Origin: Terrimesophilobacter bigeumensis | GTDB taxonomy: Bacteria > Actinomycetota > Actinomycetes > Actinomycetales > Microbacteriaceae | Reading direction: 5' to 3' | DNA length: 64,000 nucleotides | Assembly (NCBI RefSeq): GCF_039537265.1 | Contig: NZ_BAABAE010000003.1 | Location: forward strand, 186,001-250,000 | Part shown: positions 31,185 through 39,155 of the stretch, one piece after another | Numbering within the stretch: the stretch's first letter is position 1 | Layout of the letters: each line of letters starts with the position of its first letter | The notes under the pieces: generated by a model | What the model saw: the letters and a program-made list of their open reading frames with translations, nothing else | Told to the model about the DNA's origin: nothing | The model's database searches: none | Translations under genes and position numbers: made by a program

Positions 31185-31555
31185 CAGGCCACGTCATCAC
31201 GCCGGCTCGTGGCGAGATCTACTGGAAGGATTTCGGCTCGCCGACGGGGAGTGAACCTGACTATCGACGACCAGTGGTTGTGGTGCAGGACGATCGGTTC
31301 AACCGCAGCGCGATCGCGACGTGCATTGTCGCAGTGGTGACGAGCAACGTGGGACTGGCGACGATACCCGGCAATGTCTTCCTGCCCGCGTCGGCATCCG
31401 GGCTGCCTCGAGACTCAACGGTCAACCTCTCGCAAGTGATGACAGTGGACACCCTCACGCTGTCGGGGCCGGCCGGGTCGATTCCCGACTATCTCATGAC
31501 CGATATCGACGCCGGCTTACGTCTGGTTCTTGGTTTGTACAACCAGGCGCGGTGA
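31181..31555 (+). CDS. MazF/PemK family mRNA-interferase toxin
   Basis: A 124-residue toxin of the MazF/PemK/Kid fold. ARGEIYWKDFG carries the N-terminal strand with the conserved Arg-Gly, RRPVVVVQDD gives the RP(V)VVVQ signature, and the Ser/Thr of IVAVVTSN and VNLSQVMTVD complete the expected RNase site. It should cut mRNA at a short motif when the antitoxin is degraded. The pair sits between unrelated metabolic genes and the rRNA methyltransferase. Confidence 0.9.
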   Translation: MTGHVITPARGEIYWKDFGSPTGSEPDYRRPVVVVQDDRFNRSAIATCIVAVVTSNVGLATIPGNVFLPASASGLPRDSTVNLSQVMTVDTLTLSGPAGSIPDYLMTDIDAGLRLVLGLYNQAR

Positions 31556-31558
31556 CGG

Positions 31559-32350
31559 ATGCCCGTCATCGAGATTGCCGACTTGGCCGACCCCCGACTC
31601 GCCGACTTCGCCCACGCGACGGATGTCGGGCTCAAGAACGGTCGCGGCCCCCACGGCCTCTACATCGCCGAGTCGGCGCTCGTGCTGGAGCGGGCTCTTC
31701 GTGCGGGTCACACGCCGCGCGCGGTGCTCGCGCTCGGCGACTCGGTCGAGCAGGCCGTCGCCCTCGTCGGGCCGGACGTTCCGGTGTTCTCCGGTCCCGG
31801 CGAACTGCTCGCCGAGCTCACCGGCTACCTCCTCCACCGCGGGCTCATCGCCTCATTGGAGCGCCCGCCGCTGCCGGAGCCAAGGGCGTTGCTCGCGGGA
31901 GCCCGTCGCATCGTGGTGCTCGAGAACGTCGTCGACCCGACGAACGTGGGCGCGATCTTCCGTTCGGTCGCGGCGATCGGTGCGGATGCCGTGCTCGTCA
32001 CCCCGCGCTGCTCCGACCCGTTCTACCGGCGGGCGATCCGCGTGTCGATGGGTACCGTGCTGCAGGTGCCGTGGACGCGCATCGGGGACTGGACTTCGAC
32101 CCGGGAACTGCTCACGGCATCCGGGTTCCATGTCGCAGCTCTCGCCCTCGCCGACGGCGCGGTGAGCCTGCGCGACTTCGCCGCGACCCCGCCCGAACGC
32201 GTGGCGCTCGTGCTCGGCACCGAGGGCGACGGTCTCACCCCGGATGCCCTGGCCGCCGCGGACACGATCGTCCAGATCCCGATGCGGCACGGCATCGACT
32301 CGCTCAACGTCGCCGCGGCGGCCGCCGTCGCGATGTGGGCGCTCGCCTGA
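31559..32350 (+). CDS. TrmH/SpoU family RNA 2'-O-methyltransferase
   Basis: A 263-residue SPOUT methyltransferase that would 2'-O-methylate rRNA or tRNA with SAM. Motif 1 is VVDPTNVGAIFRSVAAIGAD, motif 2 VLGTEGDGL, and motif 3 IPMRHGIDSLNVAAAAAVAMW forms the trefoil knot. An N-terminal substrate-binding domain (residues 1-100) has GLYIAESALVLERALRAG. ATG 31559 lies 3 nt after the toxin stop, so it may be cotranscribed with the toxin-antitoxin pair. The exact target nucleotide cannot be told. Confidence 0.9.
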   Translation: MPVIEIADLADPRLADFAHATDVGLKNGRGPHGLYIAESALVLERALRAGHTPRAVLALGDSVEQAVALVGPDVPVFSGPGELLAELTGYLLHRGLIASLERPPLPEPRALLAGARRIVVLENVVDPTNVGAIFRSVAAIGADAVLVTPRCSDPFYRRAIRVSMGTVLQVPWTRIGDWTSTRELLTASGFHVAALALADGAVSLRDFAATPPERVALVLGTEGDGLTPDALAAADTIVQIPMRHGIDSLNVAAAAAVAMWALA

Positions 32351-32362
32351 GGACGGCGCCAC

Positions 32363-32419
32363 GAAAGGGTCCCGAAGTGCCCTTCGGAGGCAACGGGAAG
32401 GGCACTTCGGGACCCTTTC
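32363..32419. terminator. 22-bp perfect inverted repeat between convergent genes
   Basis: Arms at 32363-32384 and 32398-32419 are perfect 22-bp reverse complements (each contains GTCCCGAAGTGCCC or its complement) with a 13-nt spacer. The element fills the gap between the methyltransferase and the ABC exporter, which converge. It can act as a strong bidirectional terminator; its stem is far longer than the other terminators of the window, so it may be a repeat element of the REP or MITE kind. Confidence 0.7.
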
Positions 32420-32436
32420 AGGGACCATCGGCCAGA

Positions 32437-34305
32437 TCAGGCCAGGAGCTGGTGGTGCGCGAGCTCCTTGTAGAGGGGCGTCGAGGCGATCAGTTCGGAG
32501 TGCGTGCCGACGCCGATGACGCGGCCATGGTCGAGCACGACGATCTGGTCGGAGTCGACGACGGTCGAGAGTCGGTGCGCGATCACGATGAGGGTGCGGT
32601 TCTCGGCGACCGCGTCGATCGCTTTGCGGAGCAACTGCTCGTTGAGACCGTCGAGGGAGGAGGTCGACTCGTCGAGCAGCAGGATGGGCGGGGCCGCGAG
32701 CAGGGCGCGCGCGATCGCGAGCCGCTGGCGCTCGCCGCCGGAGAGCATCACGCCGTCCTCGCCGACTGGCGCATCGAGGCCGAGCGGGTTCCGCTCAAGA
32801 ACCTCGGTGAGGTTGACCGCATGCAGCACGTCGATGCACTGCGCATCCGTCGCATCCGGGGTGGCGAGGGTGAGGTTCTGCCGGATGCTTCCGGCGAGCA
32901 CCGGCGCATCCTGTTCGACGTAGCCGATCTGCGCGCGCAGCTCCTCTCGGTCGAGAGCCCGGATGTCGACCCCGCCGAGGCGCACCGCCCCGGCATCCGG
33001 GTCGTAGAACCGCTCGATGAGGGCGAGGATCGTGCTCTTGCCGGCGCCGGACGGGCCGACGAGTGCGGTACGCGTGCCACGGGGTGCGCCGAAGGTGACG
33101 TCGTGAAGGACACCGGTCTCGACAGGCTCGACCGGAGAAGCATCAGGCTCGACCGGAGAAGCATCCGGCTCGACCGGAGAGTTGGGCTCGACCGGAGACG
33201 ACTGCGAGTACCCGAACGACACTCCCTCGAAACTGATCGCGTCATCCGATTCGACCGGCGCAGCAGGCGAGACCACCGCATCCGCTTCGCCTTCGCTCGG
33301 CAGGTCGATGATCGCCTGGATGCGCCCGAGCGCTCCGAGCGCGGCGTTCACCGAGGTGACTGCCCCGAACGCCTGCCCGAGCGGCAGGATCATGAGGAAC
33401 AGGAACAGGATGAACGCGACGAGCGACGCCACCGTGATCGCGCCGCTCGCGACCCGGAATCCGCCGACGCCGAGCACAACGAGGAACGACACTTGCATCG
33501 CGATCCCCGCGACCGGCACGACGAGGGCGGAGATCTTCGCAACGGTGATCCCCATCCTCCAGGCGCCGACGGCATCGTCCTCGACTGCGGCGATCTCGCG
33601 GTCGGTCGCATTCGCGGCCCGCACGGTACGCACTGCGCTGATCGCGCGTTCGACGGATGCCGCGAGGTCGCCGACCCGGTTCTGTGCCTGCTGGCTGGCG
33701 ACCCGGATGCGGGAAGCGAGCAGCGTGACCGTCACGACCGAGACGGCGATCACGAGCACCGTGAGCCCGAGCAACACGGGATCGATGATGAGCATGGCGA
33801 CGAGCGCGCCGATGAACGTGAGCGAGCCGCCGATCGCCTCGACGAGCCCCTGGGTGAGCACGGCGCGGAGGAGTGTGGTGTCCGAGCCGACGCGGGAGAC
33901 CAGGTCGCCGGTGCGGCGCGTGTCGAACTCGCTGATCGGCAGGCGCAGCATCCGCCCGACGAGACGCTTTCGGCTGGAGAGCACGACGCCTTCGCCGGTG
34001 CGCTGCAGCAGGTAGTGCTGGTAGCCGGAGATGAGCCCGGATGCGACGACGAGCCCGACGAGCAGCCAGACGAGCGCGCCGAGCCCGCTGCCTTTCTCGA
34101 CGAGCGTGATGACCTGGCTCACGAGGAGCGGCTGGGCGAGGCTCGCGGCCGCCCCGAGCACGCTCAGAACGGTGACGAACGTGAGCACCTTCTTGTGTTC
34201 GAGAAGGTAGGGGAGCAGCTGGCTGAAACGGGCACGCGGGCCCTCGTCACCGGTGCCGCCCCGCCCGCGTCTCGTGCCCCCACGGTTCGTGGTGGTCGTA
34301 CTCAC
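32437..34305 (-). CDS. ABC exporter, fused membrane and ATPase domains
   Basis: A 622-residue half-transporter of the multidrug/lipid exporter type (ABCB-like), working as a dimer. Residues about 25-330 hold six membrane helices with the intracellular loops EFDTRRTGDLVSRV and the later DLAASVERAISAVR. The ATPase has Walker A GPSGAGKST, Q-loop QDAPVL, signature MLSGGERQRLAIARALL, Walker B ILLLDESTSSLD and switch His in VIAHRLSTV. A run of four SPVEP units is inserted in the surface loop between the first two ATPase strands, right after the A-loop Tyr (FGYSQ). GTG 34305 follows GGAGGAAGA. Substrate unknown. Confidence 0.9.
   Translation of the reverse strand: MSTTTTNRGGTRRGRGGTGDEGPRARFSQLLPYLLEHKKVLTFVTVLSVLGAAASLAQPLLVSQVITLVEKGSGLGALVWLLVGLVVASGLISGYQHYLLQRTGEGVVLSSRKRLVGRMLRLPISEFDTRRTGDLVSRVGSDTTLLRAVLTQGLVEAIGGSLTFIGALVAMLIIDPVLLGLTVLVIAVSVVTVTLLASRIRVASQQAQNRVGDLAASVERAISAVRTVRAANATDREIAAVEDDAVGAWRMGITVAKISALVVPVAGIAMQVSFLVVLGVGGFRVASGAITVASLVAFILFLFLMILPLGQAFGAVTSVNAALGALGRIQAIIDLPSEGEADAVVSPAAPVESDDAISFEGVSFGYSQSSPVEPNSPVEPDASPVEPDASPVEPVETGVLHDVTFGAPRGTRTALVGPSGAGKSTILALIERFYDPDAGAVRLGGVDIRALDREELRAQIGYVEQDAPVLAGSIRQNLTLATPDATDAQCIDVLHAVNLTEVLERNPLGLDAPVGEDGVMLSGGERQRLAIARALLAAPPILLLDESTSSLDGLNEQLLRKAIDAVAENRTLIVIAHRLSTVVDSDQIVVLDHGRVIGVGTHSELIASTPLYKELAHHQLLA
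33113..33198 (-). repeat. In-frame SPVEP repeats inside the ABC exporter ATPase
   Basis: Four copies of GGCTCGACCGGAGA (plus-strand view; starts 33125, 33146, 33167, 33185, spaced 21, 21 and 18 bp) plus an end unit CCGGTCTCGACAGG at 33113. They encode SPVEPN, SPVEPDA, SPVEPDA, SPVEPVETG on the minus strand. The core equals that in topA (233-289) and in the permease at 43041-43089. Confidence 0.85.
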
Positions 34306-34462
34306 TCTTCCTCCCGCCAGCGGGTCGAGGAGTGCGGCGCCACGCGATGGTCGTCGTGATTGCTCAGAACGGGGGAGATACCGGACACTCTGTCCACTGT
34401 AGTTGACCTGCTGCGGCGTGCGAGCGGGCAGCCTGCGGTCGGGGAGCGTTCCTGGATTCTGC

Positions 34463-34494
34463 TTGTGCTCAGTTATAGTAATAGTTATAGTAAG
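34463..34494 (+). promoter_or_regulatory. Promoter with 12-bp tandem repeat upstream of the beta-glucoside operon
   Basis: AGTTATAGTAAT (34471-34482) is directly repeated as AGTTATAGTAAG (34483-34494), so TATAGT -10 boxes occur at 34474 and 34486. TTGTGC at 34463-34468 is exactly 17 bp from the second. The region is strikingly AT-rich for this genome. Upstream, GGACA-CTC-TGTCC (34383-34395) is a small dyad that could bind a regulator. The mRNA leader to ATG 34557 would be about 60 nt. Confidence 0.55.
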
Positions 34495-34556
34495 CCGTAG
34501 AATAAGTAAGAAATCGGCATCGAGCACCATGCCCGGCCCGCAGGGAGAACCAGTCA

Positions 34557-35963
34557 ATGACGATGAACGCCAGTCGCAGAATCGCGCAGCGCCTCGACGT
34601 GGAGGCAGCGCTTCTGGACCCCGGAGCGTTCCCTTCCGACTTCCGCTGGGGCCTTGCCACGGCCGCCTACCAGATCGAAGGCGCTGCGAGCGAGGGAGGA
34701 AGAGGGCCGAGCATCTGGGACACCTTCTCCATGACTCCCGGCCTCACCCGGCATGGCGACACGGGAGACGTGGCCTGCGACCACTACCACCGCTGGAGCG
34801 ACGACCTGGACCTGCTGGTGGATCTCGGCGTGCAGGACTACCGTCTTTCGGTCTCCTGGTCGCGGCTGCAACCCACCGGGCGGGGCGGGCTCAACCCACA
34901 AGCCGTCTCGTTCTACCACGACCTGCTCGGCGGCCTTCGCGACCGCGGCATCCGCCCGCTCGTGACCCTCTATCACTGGGACCTCCCCCAGCCCCTCGAG
35001 GATGCAGGCGGTTGGCCGGCTCGCGCCACCGCCGAACACTTCGCTGAGTATGCACGACTCGTGGTGCGCGCCCTCGGCGACCTCGCCACCGACTGGGTGA
35101 CGCTCAACGAGCCGTGGTGCAGCGCATTCCTCGGCTATGGGACGGGTGCCCACGCGCCCGGCCGCCGCGACGAACTCGCTGCGATCGCCGCCGCCCATCA
35201 CCTGAACCTCGCGCACGGGCTCGCGCTCGCCGCGATCCGAAGTGAAAGGCCGGATGCCGCCGTCGGCATCTGCAACATCGTCACCGAGGTGCTTCCCGAG
35301 TCCGACGACCCGGCTGACTCGGCTGCGGCCGAACGCCTGGATGCCTCAAGCAACCGCGTGTTCCTCGACCCGGTGTATTCCGGCGGCTATTCCGCGGAGG
35401 TCCACGCGGTCTTCCCGGAACTCGCCGGCCACATCCGTCCGGGCGATCTGGAGCTCATCGCCGCGCCCACCGACTTCGTCGGCGTGAACCACTACCAGCG
35501 ACTGATCGCCTCGCATGACGACGAGGCAGGGCGCCTGAAGGTCTCGGACCACCCGGCCGAACCGGCGTCGACCTCGTTCGGATGGTCGGTGACCCCGGAT
35601 TCGCTCGCCGCGGTTCTCCAGAGGGTCTCGACCGAGTACTCCAACCTTCCGATCTACGTCACCGAGAACGGCGCGAGCTACGACGACTACGTCGACCCGG
35701 ATGGTGTCGTCGCCGATACCGAGCGCGTCGCCTACCTCCGGGGCTATCTCGATGCGGCGGCCAGGGCCATCCGCTCCGGCGTCGATCTGCGTGGCTACTA
35801 CGCGTGGAGCTTTCTCGACAACTTCGAGTGGGCGGAGGGCTACGGCAAACGCTTCGGCCTCGTCCACGTCGATTACGGCACTCAGGAGCGGATTCCGAAA
35901 CTGAGCGCGCACTGGTACCGGAGGACCATCGCCGGCCAGTCGGGTCATCCGCAGCGAGGATGA
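34557..35963 (+). CDS. Beta-glucosidase, glycoside hydrolase family 1
   Basis: A 468-residue (beta/alpha)8 barrel enzyme releasing glucose from cellobiose or other beta-glucosides. Acid/base Glu185 is in TLNEPW and nucleophile Glu370 in YVTENGA; the N-terminal signature FRWGLATAAYQIEGA and the aglycone-site WSFLDNFEWAEGY are present. There is no signal peptide, so it acts on imported sugar. ATG 34557 is preceded by AGGGAGAA. It is the first gene of an operon with a sugar ABC importer, a GH5 enzyme and a ROK regulator. Confidence 0.94.
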   Translation: MTMNASRRIAQRLDVEAALLDPGAFPSDFRWGLATAAYQIEGAASEGGRGPSIWDTFSMTPGLTRHGDTGDVACDHYHRWSDDLDLLVDLGVQDYRLSVSWSRLQPTGRGGLNPQAVSFYHDLLGGLRDRGIRPLVTLYHWDLPQPLEDAGGWPARATAEHFAEYARLVVRALGDLATDWVTLNEPWCSAFLGYGTGAHAPGRRDELAAIAAAHHLNLAHGLALAAIRSERPDAAVGICNIVTEVLPESDDPADSAAAERLDASSNRVFLDPVYSGGYSAEVHAVFPELAGHIRPGDLELIAAPTDFVGVNHYQRLIASHDDEAGRLKVSDHPAEPASTSFGWSVTPDSLAAVLQRVSTEYSNLPIYVTENGASYDDYVDPDGVVADTERVAYLRGYLDAAARAIRSGVDLRGYYAWSFLDNFEWAEGYGKRFGLVHVDYGTQERIPKLSAHWYRRTIAGQSGHPQRG

Positions 35964-36048
35964 CCCGACCACAATGGGAGCAGGTCGTTCGTGGCTTCGG
36001 CTCCTGCACCACACCGCGAATCACACCAACAAGAAGAGGAATAGCTCA

Positions 36049-37296
36049 ATGAAGAGAACAGCAAAGACGGTCCTCGGGATCGTCGCGGTCGCGAGCCTGA
36101 CGGCCGGACTCACCGCATGCACGGGCGGCGATTCGGGCGACGGTGAGCAGTCCGGCCCGCTCACCGTGTGGATCATGGGCGACTCCGGCACGAACTTCGA
36201 ACAGCTCGTCGCGCCCTTCACCACGGAGACCGGAACCAAGGTCGAGGTCGTGGCCATCCCCTGGGATGGGATCGACGAGCGCCTGACGACCGCGGTCGCC
36301 TCCGGTTCGGGCCCGGATATCGTCCAGATCGGTCTCTCGAAACTCCGCACCTTCGCGGATGCCGGAGCCCTGCTCCCACTCGACGGAGAGCTCGCGGCCC
36401 ACCCGGGACTCGCCTCCGAGAACTTCGCCGACGGGGTCGCGGGTTCCGCGACGGCGGTGGCGGGGAAGATCGTGAGCGTCCCCTGGGTGAGCGACACGCG
36501 CGTGCTGTTCACGAGGACGGACATCCTCGCCGAGAACGGAATCGACTCTCCGCCCGCCACCTGGGACGAGTTGCGGACCGACGCGAAGACGCTTGCCGCG
36601 CGCGGCAGCGGACAGTACGGCTACTACATTCCCCAGTGGGACAGCCCGCTGCCGGTCGTCATGACCTGGGACTTCGGCGGCAACATCATCGATGCCGACG
36701 GGAACGTGAACTTCGACACCCCCGAGTTCGCCGAGGCCGTCGACCTGTACACCGGGCTCTACGCCGATGGCAGCGTTCCGACCAACAGCGACTTCGACCA
36801 GGCGCAGGGTTTCATCTCCGGCATCGCTCCGATGCTCGTGAGCGGGCCGTACCTCGCCAAGGCGATCAGTGATGCGGCACCCGAACTCGACGGCAAGTGG
36901 GCCGTCACTACGGTGCCTGCGGCCTCGAGCGGGACCTCGCTGTTCGCCGGCTCCAACATGGGCGTGTGGTACAACAGCCCGCGCAAGGATGCCGCGCTCG
37001 ACCTGCTCGAGTTCCTCTCCAAGCCTGCGACACAGCTCAGCTGGTACACCATCAACGGCGAGCTGCCGACCGTGAAGGCGGCCCTGGAGGACCCCAGCCT
37101 CACCGGCGACCCGCTCGTCAAGGTCTACTCGGCGCAGCTCGCGGATGCCAAGGTGCTGCCGCTCGTCCCCAACTGGGACGGCGGGGTCGGCTCCGACCTG
37201 CTGACGGCGCTCAACTCGATCGTGCTCACCGGTGCAGACCGTGACAGCACGCTCGCCGAGTTGTACGCGAAGACGAAGGACGTCTCGATCAACTGA
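36049..37296 (+). CDS. Sugar ABC transporter substrate-binding lipoprotein (family 1)
   Basis: Extracellular receptor of the importer, 415 residues. Signal peptide with lipobox GLTAC. Family-1 features are present: LTVWIMGDSGTNFEQLVAPF at the N-lobe, GPDIVQIGLSKL, the hinge YGYYIPQW, and SNMGVWYNSPRKDAALDLLEFLS in the C-lobe. The ligand is probably cellobiose or another beta-glucoside given the GH1 and GH5 neighbours (inferred). GAAGAGGA precedes ATG 36049. It is followed by a strong hairpin before the permease genes. The ATPase is not encoded here, so a shared MsiK-type ATPase elsewhere is likely. Confidence 0.9.
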   Translation: MKRTAKTVLGIVAVASLTAGLTACTGGDSGDGEQSGPLTVWIMGDSGTNFEQLVAPFTTETGTKVEVVAIPWDGIDERLTTAVASGSGPDIVQIGLSKLRTFADAGALLPLDGELAAHPGLASENFADGVAGSATAVAGKIVSVPWVSDTRVLFTRTDILAENGIDSPPATWDELRTDAKTLAARGSGQYGYYIPQWDSPLPVVMTWDFGGNIIDADGNVNFDTPEFAEAVDLYTGLYADGSVPTNSDFDQAQGFISGIAPMLVSGPYLAKAISDAAPELDGKWAVTTVPAASSGTSLFAGSNMGVWYNSPRKDAALDLLEFLSKPATQLSWYTINGELPTVKAALEDPSLTGDPLVKVYSAQLADAKVLPLVPNWDGGVGSDLLTALNSIVLTGADRDSTLAELYAKTKDVSIN

Positions 37297-37336
37297 CCGG
37301 ATGGGGCGCCTCCGAGCCGGGGCGCCCCACATCCGG
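37297..37336 (+). terminator. Intercistronic hairpin after the sugar-binding protein gene
   Basis: CCGGATGGGGCGCC pairs with GGCGCCCCACATCCGG (14-bp stem with small bulges, loop of 10 nt) immediately after the stop codon. It is placed like the hairpin at 19177 and may limit read-through to the permease genes or protect the upstream message. Confidence 0.65.
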
Positions 37337-37396
37337 GTCGGTGATGGCGAAGCCATCATCGACCACATCGATCACGGAAGCAGTGAGGGAGGGCAG

Positions 37397-38278
37397 ATGA
37401 AGAGATCCGCGATGGTCCCCTACCTCCTGGTGTCCCCTGCGATGCTCCTTCTCGTCGTCTTCGGGGTCTTCCCGATCCTGGTCGCGGCTCTCGTGAGCCT
37501 TACCGACATGAACATCTCGGGCCTGGCGAACTGGGCGAACGTGAAGTTCATCGGGGTGGACAACTACGGGAAGCTCCTGGGAGATCCGGATTTCGGCAAG
37601 GCGCTCTTCAACACGGGCGTCTTCGTCCTGGTAGGCGTGCCATCGGTCGTCATCCTGTCTCTCATCGTCGCGCTCCTGCTCCACCGCAGCGAAGGCCGGT
37701 TCGCCCGCGCGTTGCGCTCGTTCTACTTCGTCCCGGCGATCACCGGCATCGTCGCGATCTCCCTGGTCTGGGGCTACCTGTACAACACCCAGTTCGGGCT
37801 CTTCAACTGGCTCCTGTCCCTCATCGGCGTCGAACAGGTCCAGTGGCTCTCCGATCCGGTGCTCGCCAAGTTCTCGGTCGCCCTCGTGGCGATCTGGCGA
37901 GGAACCGGCCTCAACATCATCATCTTCCTCGCGGCGCTGCAGGGCGTCCCCCGGGAGTACATCGAGGCCGCTGAACTCGATGGTGCGAGCGAGTGGCGCA
38001 CGACCCGGTCGATCACGATCCCGCTTCTCGGGTTCGCCATCTTCTTCGTCACTGTGACGACGATGATCGCCTGGCTGCAGTTCTTCGACGAGCCGTTCGT
38101 GCTCACCGACGGCGGCCCCCTCGGGACAACGACCTCGGCGTCGATCTTCCTCTACAAGGAGGGCTTCCGGCTGAATCAGTTCGGCTACGCGAGCGCGGGC
38201 TCGGTCGTGCTCTTCGCGATCATCGCCGTCGTGACGCTCATCCAGCTTCGCGGACGGAGGGCCGATGTCGAGTATTGA
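37397..38278 (+). CDS. Sugar ABC transporter permease, MalF type
   Basis: Membrane subunit of 293 residues with six predicted helices. The N-terminus AMVPYLLVSPAMLLLVVFGV and the EAA loop YIEAAELDGASEWRTTRSIT, which docks on the ATPase, are typical. GAGGGAGGGCAG precedes ATG 37397. The 3' end overlaps the next gene by 14 nt. Confidence 0.92.
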   Translation: MKRSAMVPYLLVSPAMLLLVVFGVFPILVAALVSLTDMNISGLANWANVKFIGVDNYGKLLGDPDFGKALFNTGVFVLVGVPSVVILSLIVALLLHRSEGRFARALRSFYFVPAITGIVAISLVWGYLYNTQFGLFNWLLSLIGVEQVQWLSDPVLAKFSVALVAIWRGTGLNIIIFLAALQGVPREYIEAAELDGASEWRTTRSITIPLLGFAIFFVTVTTMIAWLQFFDEPFVLTDGGPLGTTTSASIFLYKEGFRLNQFGYASAGSVVLFAIIAVVTLIQLRGRRADVEY

Positions 38279-39155
38279 TTCGCGTCGCCGCGCGGTCGGG
38301 GCTTCTTCCCGGTCGCAACCCTCACGACAGTCGACCAGGGCATCCAGGCGGGCGCTGTCGGTCACGATCGGGGTCGCGCTGGCCATCGGGGCTGTCATCA
38401 CGGCGTTCCCGTTGTTCTGGATGCTCAGCGGGTCGCTCAAGCCGCACCGCGAGTCGATCTCCTACCCGCCGCAGCTGCTCCCGCAGAACCCCACCCTCGA
38501 TCAATATGTACGGCTGTTCACCGAGCTCGACTTCGGTCGCTATCTCGTCAACACCGTCATCGTCGTCCTGATCGGCGGTGTCGGCATCCTGCTGATGGCG
38601 ATGGCCGGCTACGCCTTCGCCAAGTTCGACTTCCGCGGCAAGGGCTGGATGTTCTTCCTTGTGCTGGCCACGCTCATGATCCCGGTCCAGGTGACCATGA
38701 TTCCGACCTACCTGATCCTCAACAGCATGAAGCTCACCAACACCCTCGTCGGAATCGCCTTGCCCACGCTGGTGAGCGGATTCAGCATCTTCCTCTTCCG
38801 ACAGTTCATGTCGACCGTGCCCACCGAGTTGCTCGAGGCGGCGCGACTGGATGGCGCCGGTGAATTCCGTACCTTCTGGCAGGTCGTGCTCCCGCTGTCG
38901 AAACCGATCCTGGCCGTGCAGGCGGTGCTGACCTTCATCAGCGGCTGGAACAGCTTCCTCTGGCCCCTCATCATCGCGAGCGATCAGAAGCTTTACACGC
39001 TCTCCGTGGGGTTGTCACTCCTCAACAAGCAGATCTCGGTCGACCCTTCGCTGCAGATGGCAGCGGCATCCGTCATGGTCGTCCCCGTGCTCATCGTGTT
39101 CATCGTCTTCCAGCGGTACGTCGTCCAGGGCTTCGCCCTGTCCGGCCTGAAGTGA
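38265..39155 (+). CDS. Sugar ABC transporter permease, MalG type
   Basis: The partner permease, 296 residues, six helices. A basic, Ser/Arg-rich N-terminus of about 30 residues precedes the first helix. The EAA loop is LLEAARLDGAGEFRTFWQVV, and the C-terminus QRYVVQGFALSGLK is typical of the family. ATG 38265 lies within the end of the MalF-type gene, and the stop overlaps GTG 39152 of the GH5 gene. Confidence 0.92.
   Translation: MSSIDSRRRAVGASSRSQPSRQSTRASRRALSVTIGVALAIGAVITAFPLFWMLSGSLKPHRESISYPPQLLPQNPTLDQYVRLFTELDFGRYLVNTVIVVLIGGVGILLMAMAGYAFAKFDFRGKGWMFFLVLATLMIPVQVTMIPTYLILNSMKLTNTLVGIALPTLVSGFSIFLFRQFMSTVPTELLEAARLDGAGEFRTFWQVVLPLSKPILAVQAVLTFISGWNSFLWPLIIASDQKLYTLSVGLSLLNKQISVDPSLQMAAASVMVVPVLIVFIVFQRYVVQGFALSGLK

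Noticed and set aside
31321..34359. A 1012-codon open frame on the plus strand.
   Set aside because: It is antisense to the ABC exporter and overlaps the toxin and methyltransferase genes in another frame; no motif is visible.
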